DNA of 64,000 bases. Origin: Lineus longissimus. Taxonomy: Eukaryota; Nemertea; Pilidiophora; Heteronemertea; Lineidae. Made by a program: the position numbers and the translations under genes. Shown here piece by piece: positions 58,510 to 64,000 of this stretch (position 1 is the stretch's first letter; each line of letters opens with the position of its first letter). The stretch spans positions 10,666,001 through 10,730,000 of the forward strand of contig NC_088314.1 of the NCBI RefSeq assembly GCF_910592395.1, written 5' to 3'. The notes under the pieces were generated by a model. The model saw nothing but the letters and a program-made list of their open reading frames with translations, ran no database searches and had not been told where the DNA came from.

Positions 58510-60474
58510 GATCATGTAGATGTCAACAAGTTCACATGAACCGTATAAACCCGCATGGCGCATGTGGGGCATGCGTCTAAACCAAAGCCCCAAAATCACT
58601 TGCTCACTGCTGATTCGAAAATGCGCCACCTAGTCAAAACAGGACATATGTTCTTCTAGGAATAGATCTCTTTTCAGTATTTCGTCATTCCGCTATCGTC
58701 ATCACCTCATCATACTTTCATTGACATTACAGGCACACATCCACAGAGCACTCTTCAAATCATCTAGTGGTTATCCAACTAGGATTATAAAGGTAATTTC
58801 TTAGCCCCGCACAGTGGGTTTCAGTCTTGATAAAGGGGCACTATTGCTAGCAGCTAGGTAGGCAAGATAAAGTTAGCCGAAGTAGCCGATAGGGGTCTCT
58901 CACCCCTCAAAGTCGTCACAACTATTCAAGCTTGTACAAGGAATACATGCAGCGCTGACTCTAACAAGACCCAATGGGAATGTCGCACAGTCATCTGTCA
59001 AAAACAAGACCTATGTTGTAGTATGATCTCTTGCCAATATTTAATAATTGCACTATCGTCATCACCTCATCATACTTCATTGACATTACAGGCACACATT
59101 GACATAGACCACTGTTGCAATCAACAACACAGTCGCTATCCAAGTAGCATTATAGAGGTAATTATCATTATCATACCTCATTAGCATGTGAACCAATCGC
59201 GTCGCGTCCTTTGCGATCACGGCAAAGCCTCATGGAATAATATCTTTCACCGTTGAATAATTTTTCATATTCCATGCCTACAACTTCAATTTCTTCATTA
59301 TTCCATGGCTAGAAGTTCAATACTAATATAATATCCAAGATAAAGTTACAAGAAGTAGTCAATAGGGGTCTCTCACCTCTCACTGTATGTCCACACTATT
59401 CACGCTTGTACGAGGAATACATTCAATGCTGAATCTAACAACACCCAGTGCCCTTACTCTGTATATTAGTCACTGGAAGATGGCCCATTTCACTCCTTGC
59501 TTCTACTTCACCTATAGTCTCATTGCAAACGCCTCAGTTCTATGATATCACATTCACTTTCAGCTGGCATGCAACGCAACAACTGTGCTATCTGCCATCG
59601 CACATCAACGAAGAAGTGCAGCCGCCCACATTCCACCTCACGTCTGTCCGACCAGCTGCAATCCTCGAGGACGCCCCACTGTACCACGATTTCACTACGA
59701 TGTTTGACAAGAAGGAGCAGTGCGCGAGATAGGCTAATGAGCAGACTTCCCTCGCTTGAGTTTCGGAAGAATGTTCCATATCGCGCTAAGCTGACCACTG
59801 CTGACCATGACAGGCGTGCATTGGACTGGTACAGGTTGGAACTGAACATTGAATATGCTGGTGGTGACGCTTTCTGATGAGAAGTTGGTCGTGACTGATG
59901 CAGTATCCTTGGACTTGTCCACATCATCGTTCAATCATTGCTCTCTGCGCTGCCTTGATTCTGTACTTACCCAAATACTAAGACCAAATGCCTCTTGACT
60001 GTGCTTTAAGAGAGACTGGCGCCATGCCTAGAGATATGACTGACCCCTATTGGCAAATTTGTATGACTTTATCTTGCCTACCTAGCTGCTGCCTATAGTC
60101 TCCCTTTAACTGCGGAACACTTCAAAGTCGATAAAATGCCATGTTCCACCTTTTAATGTGTTCAGACTGCCATTTTCAAAATAATCAAGTCAGGACACTG
60201 CCTTCTCGTCTCATAATAAATTTTGCTTTCCTCAATAATAACATTTCTTCTTCTTCAATGCTTTCATCATTCCAAACTTCTCCTCCTCTGACTTTTACAG
60301 GGGTACAGTCATGGCAATCAAAACCCAAACACTGAGACCAAATGCCTGTTGACTGTGCTTTAAGAGAGACTGGCGCCATGCCTAGTCTCTCTTAAAGCAC
60401 AGTCAACAGACACCAACCCCCTCAGACTCAGAAACCACAAACGCCCAACCCTTCCTGCTACCTTAATACTTCTG
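58510..60474 (+). repeat. ~2.0-kb tandem unit 2
   Basis: Very similar to unit 1 with few substitutions. It lacks about 270 bp corresponding to roughly 56368-56635. It carries the same decayed frame (59448-59732) with the same TAG, and the same hairpin. Confidence 0.8.
60346..60409. other. Perfect 26-bp-stem hairpin, second copy
   Basis: 60346-60371 pairs exactly with 60384-60409 around the same 12-nt loop. Confidence 0.85.
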
Positions 60475-60850
60475 GATTATTCTTTAGGTCTAGCCTAGTT
60501 GTAGAGTCACATACAGTCACATACAGTCGATCGGTCATTATTTATATACACCCAAGGAAATTTTCTATGAAGTCTCATGAAATCGTCTTGTACTGCATGA
60601 AACCATTGTTTCTCGTAATTTTTACGCTTGCATTAGGATTTAGGGAAGATTTGGAATGCATTCATTACTTATTCAGCCTATTTGCTAATTTAGAGTTATT
60701 CAAATGACCGTGGTTTCGCCCGAATCAAATGTAAACAAAGTCGTATTTATCGATCTTTGAATGCGAGCTTGCTTTTTCCCTAAATCTACCTTACTGAATC
60801 AAATGATATGTGTCAGATGTCAATCTCTTGGTTAATGTTCGGAGATCCGA
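60475..60850 (+). repeat. Segmental duplication, copy 2, right part
   Basis: Matches 49703-50080 in order, including TGTAAACAAAGT.GT, TTTATCGATCTTT and ATGTGTCAGATGTCAA. The match ends at GGTTAATGTTCGG, about 20 bp before the next ORF. Confidence 0.75.
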
Positions 60851-60868
60851 GCAGCTGGCTCAGTTAGT

Positions 60869-61243
60869 ATGTCTGCATTAGCTGGTGTCATCACCGCACC
60901 AATAGGTTTAGCTTTGGGTGGTGTGACCATTGGGAGCGCCATTATCTCCTCAGTCCTAAGTTGTAAGAAAAAAGATATCCTGAAGAAAATTGAAAAACAT
61001 GAGAAGATTGGAATGTTGGCAATTTCAAAACTTAACTCCATCAATGATCTGGTAAGTAAGGCCATGAGTAATTCACACATTTCAACAGATGAGTTTACCT
61101 TGATTCTCAAAGAAAAGGAAAAATACATTGCCATGAAAAATGCCATCAGAAAAAAACAGAGGGAGGCAAGTTCAGCTGTTGATGTGGAATCTTTAAAGAA
61201 GACTTTTTTAGAAGAAGGAAAAAACTGGCACAAACAGAGATGA
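60869..61243 (+). CDS. Small protein with hydrophobic N-terminus, near the Polinton polymerase
   Basis: 124 codons from the ATG at 60869. Residues 1-31 form a glycine/alanine/isoleucine-rich hydrophobic segment (AGVITAPIGLALGGVTIGSA), which could be a membrane segment. The rest is lysine/glutamate-rich and probably helical (KKDILKKIEKHEKIGML, EFTLILKEKEKY, AIRKKQREASS). It lies 205 bp upstream of, and on the same strand as, the DNA polymerase B reading frame, which suggests it belongs to the same Polinton-type element. I do not recognise a named family. No defect seen. Confidence 0.6.
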   Translation: MSALAGVITAPIGLALGGVTIGSAIISSVLSCKKKDILKKIEKHEKIGMLAISKLNSINDLVSKAMSNSHISTDEFTLILKEKEKYIAMKNAIRKKQREASSAVDVESLKKTFLEEGKNWHKQR

Positions 61244-61448
61244 TAGAGAAACTAAAGTCACAGTAATCAACCACCACCATTTCGAGCACCGCTCCTCGGA
61301 CTCTGTCCATTACCACTACTACTATCCTCAACCATTACCAACCACTGATTTACTGGTGTCACCATTACTGGGATCAGCATTATTGCCATCAGCACCCCCG
61401 ATGTATGTTGAAAATTAAATTTAATAATTTTGTTTATTCTAAATAGAA

Positions 61449-64000
61449 ATGGTTGATAAAAATGAGAAAATACATTGTTCAACATGTAACAAGGAGATAT
61501 CCTTCAGCAATCTTTCAGCACATAGGAAAACCAAAGGTCATCAAAGAATGAAAGGTCATCAAAGAATGGAGTTATCAAGCCAGTCAGACTCGCATTCACT
61601 GCGTTCTCGTTCACTGCGTTTACCTAACCCTATTCTACTACAAGATACCAAGAAACTTGAATTCGAGGCTAAGGAATTGGAGAGCATAAAGAATGTGAAG
61701 GATATCGAAGTGGTAAAAGAATTTGGTAAGCCAGTCGTTACCATTCGTCTGAAAATTAGCAAACCGGCAAAACACGTTTTCGAGTACAGAGGTAAACTGG
61801 AAGAAATTCTCTTCAAGCTAACTGATTACCATCATAAAATAAGTATTTCAGTTAAAGCTGAATTTGACAGATCTGGCGAAAAGGCTATCTATCCTATTCA
61901 ATCTCCCATGGAAAGCATAATTTCAAGAAACCAGAAAATTAATGCCCTAAACAGTCAATTGAACTACATAAAGGCCGAGATTGAGGAACGATACTTCGAA
62001 GGAAGCGGCCTGAGTTTAAATGAAATCAAGTCGTGCGATCTCGCAATATGTTCCCACAAGAAATGTAAAGGTGGTCACTACACTAGTTTACCATTCCGAA
62101 CTAAAGCTGTAATTAATGTGAAATCAAATGATGAGAAATGTTTTCTGTGGAGTCTTTTTGGCTGCCAAATACAAAAACGACAGAAACGTCACTGAAATCT
62201 ATCCCAATCAAAACGAGGAAAGCTCGATGAAGATCAAATCATTTCCTGTGTGCGTTCAAAAGGATATCCCTAAGATCGAACAAGACAACAATCTCAAGAT
62301 TAATGTGTTCAAGTTAGAGAACGAATGGGCTAAAAGCATTTATGCCACAAAGCTGGAACCACTCTACCTCTTTAAGAACCACGATGATGATGATGTAATC
62401 GATCTGTTGTATTTCAAGGGTCATTTCATGTACATAAGAGACATAAATCTATTCTTCAAGACTGACAGGAATAGTGTATTCATTTGTAGGAGATGCATGA
62501 ATTACTTTTACAAGAAATCTACACTAGAAAGACATAAATTGAAATGTGGACAACACGATTACTGTAAGATCAGTCTGCCTCAACCGAATAGTAAATGGTC
62601 ACAACTTAAGTTTGAAAAGCACTCATTCAAGAACAGAGTTCCCTTTGTAATCTATGCTGATTTCGAAGCGATAAGCACAACAGTCAATGATAATGCAACT
62701 CGGACAGAGTTTAGAGAGCAGTGCTCAAATGATACTAATACCACTAAAAAACTATTCAAACAGATTGCGTCAGCAGTTGGAGTTTACGTTCACTCTGACT
62801 ATCCACAAATCTACGCCAGTGAGTATCTCTGTCACAGGGGTGCTGATGTAGTTGACGTTTTCTGTAACTGGTTACTCAGAATGGAAGAGACGTTCTCAAC
62901 TCTACTGAACTGCAACATTCCTCTCATCATGACAAACGAAGATTTGGTGAGATATCCCCAAGAAACAAACTGTTACTACTGCAATACATTTTTAAGTGAG
63001 GACAGAGTTCAAGATCACAATCACTACAATTGAAAATACAGAGGTGCTGCTCACAACGCTTGCAACTTGAGCGAGAAGAAAGCCATGTTTGTCCCAGTGT
63101 TTTTTCACAATCTCAGTAATTACGATGCTCACCTCTTCATCAGAGATTTGATGTCTAGATCACACAAGAAACTGAAGCTTCTTGCTAAAAACGCAGAAGA
63201 GTACATTTCATTTGAGTTAGGTTGTTTTAAATTTTTAGACTCTTACAGATTCTTACAGTCTGGCTTGGACAACATCACCAAATCGATGGAAGATGGTGAC
63301 TTTAAGATAACAAGACAGTCTTACCCCAATCCTGACGATTTTAAACTATTGAGGAAGAAAGGATCGGTGCCTTATTCATTTTACACGTCACATGAAAGTT
63401 ACAGTGTTACTCACTTAGAGAAGTCTATGTTCTTTGATGAATTAAAGAATGAAATGGCGGATGATTCAGTTTACCTAAAATCCAAAGACATATGGGATCA
63501 TTTCAAGATCAGAAATCATAAAGAGTTCATCGACCTGTACCTCAAAACAGATGTTCTTTTGTTAGCTGATTTATTCGACAAATTCAGGGACGTTAATATA
63601 AACAATTTTCAGATCGATCCTTGTCACTGCTATTCAGCACCTGGCTTGACCTGGTTGGCCGGATTGAAACACACAGACATAAATCTCGAACTTCTTACCG
63701 ATACCAATATTCTACTTACTTTTGAAAAGGCAATAAGAGGTGGAATTTCAGGTGTGATGGGAATAAGACATGTCAAGGCAGATGAACACCACAAACTACT
63801 CTACATAGACACAAACAATCTCTACGGCTGGGCTATGATGGAAAGTCAGCCTTACGGCAGTTTTCAAATGTTTGACGATACCATGAACAAAGCAAACATA
63901 ACTTATCAGAAGATCATGTCAATTCCTAAAGACAGTAAAGTAGCATATCTTTTCGAAGTAGATTTGGCTTATCCAGAGGAAATCAAGTTCAAGTCAAAGA
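61449..64000 (+). pseudogene. Polinton-type protein-primed DNA polymerase B (partial, broken)
   Basis: Would replicate a Polinton/Maverick DNA transposon by protein priming. From the ATG at 61449 the N-terminus has a C2H2-like motif (CSTCNKE...HRKTKGH). A +1 shift occurs in the T run at about 62154-62160; the second frame carries a CxxC/HxxxC cluster (CRRCMNYF...LERHKLKC) and the exonuclease I motif FVIYADFEAI. After DHNHY comes an in-frame TGA at 63031-63033. The same frame then stays open to the window end with KYRGAAHNACNL, FFHNLSNYDAHLFI (exo II), YLKTDVLLLADLF (exo III), APGLTW and LLYIDTNNLYGWAM (polymerase motif A). The palm C motif lies beyond 64000. Two lesions make it a pseudogene as read. 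Confidence 0.9.

Larger units (their letters stand above)
55367..60474. mobile_element. 5.1-kb insertion flanked by 22-bp direct repeats
   Basis: The 22 bp at 55345-55366 are repeated at 60475-60496. The uninterrupted site occurs at 49703-49727 in duplication copy 1. The interior holds a two-copy ~2-kb tandem array and an older third partial copy at 55750-55890. No transposase recognised. Confidence 0.65.
60869..64000 (+). mobile_element. Polinton/Maverick-type DNA transposon, left portion
   Basis: Inferred from the protein-primed polymerase B and the adjacent small gene. Terminal inverted repeats, integrase, packaging ATPase and capsid genes were not found to the left; they may be beyond the right edge or lost. 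The left boundary is uncertain and may lie within the duplicated block before 60850. Confidence 0.6.

Overview
This window is animal nuclear DNA, probably from a non-mammalian and likely marine invertebrate. It has a spliced WASHC1-type gene and a very diverse transposon population: a DIRS-type tyrosine-recombinase retroelement, BEL/Pao, Ty3/gypsy, L2/CR1-like and other non-LTR elements, a Polinton-type DNA polymerase, and many hairpin MITEs and SINE-like repeats. The species cannot be named from sequence alone. No prokaryotic operons, rRNA genes or CRISPR arrays are present.

Region 1 (1-18.8 kb): three coding exons of WASHC1 (WASH complex subunit 1) lie on the minus strand at 18430-18739, 17328-17553 and 1-210. 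Reading frame and intron phases match across both introns. The second intron is 17.1 kb and packed with nested repeats: a ~300-bp-period repeat family ending in GGTGAGC, an L2-like LINE tail, and a GC-rich ~6.4-kb DIRS-like element (8578-15016) with gag, RT/RNase H/methylase and tyrosine-recombinase regions, all mutated.

Region 2 (18.8-29.4 kb): upstream of WASHC1. It holds a mariner-type relic, TIR-bounded elements, a 1.6-kb inverted duplicate of intron sequence (2006-3603 versus 23433-25049), a long hairpin MITE and copies of a G/C-run-rich ~1.08-kb element called X here.

Region 3 (29.4-40.6 kb): a 5'-truncated Ty3/gypsy element with 3' LTR, three copies of a ~200-bp dispersed repeat (one split by a MITE with a clear target duplication), a 20-unit 27-bp minisatellite with an open reading frame, a tRNA/5S-like SINE fragment and an inverted second copy of X.

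Region 4 (40.6-46 kb): a young BEL/Pao LTR retrotransposon with near-identical 247-bp LTRs, 5-bp target duplications and a tRNA-Phe-like primer site. Its pol is internally deleted: reverse transcriptase is fused directly to the C-terminal end of the integrase.

Region 5 (46-64 kb): two related low-copy segments (about 47.9-50.09 kb and 54.3-60.85 kb). The second is split by a ~5.1-kb insertion flanked by 22-bp direct repeats. It also contains an RT-bearing LINE, tandem tRNA-derived SINEs and, at the right edge, a Polinton-type protein-primed DNA polymerase B with one frameshift and one nonsense codon, running off the window. WASHC1 is the only clear host gene; almost everything else is mobile or derived from mobile DNA.
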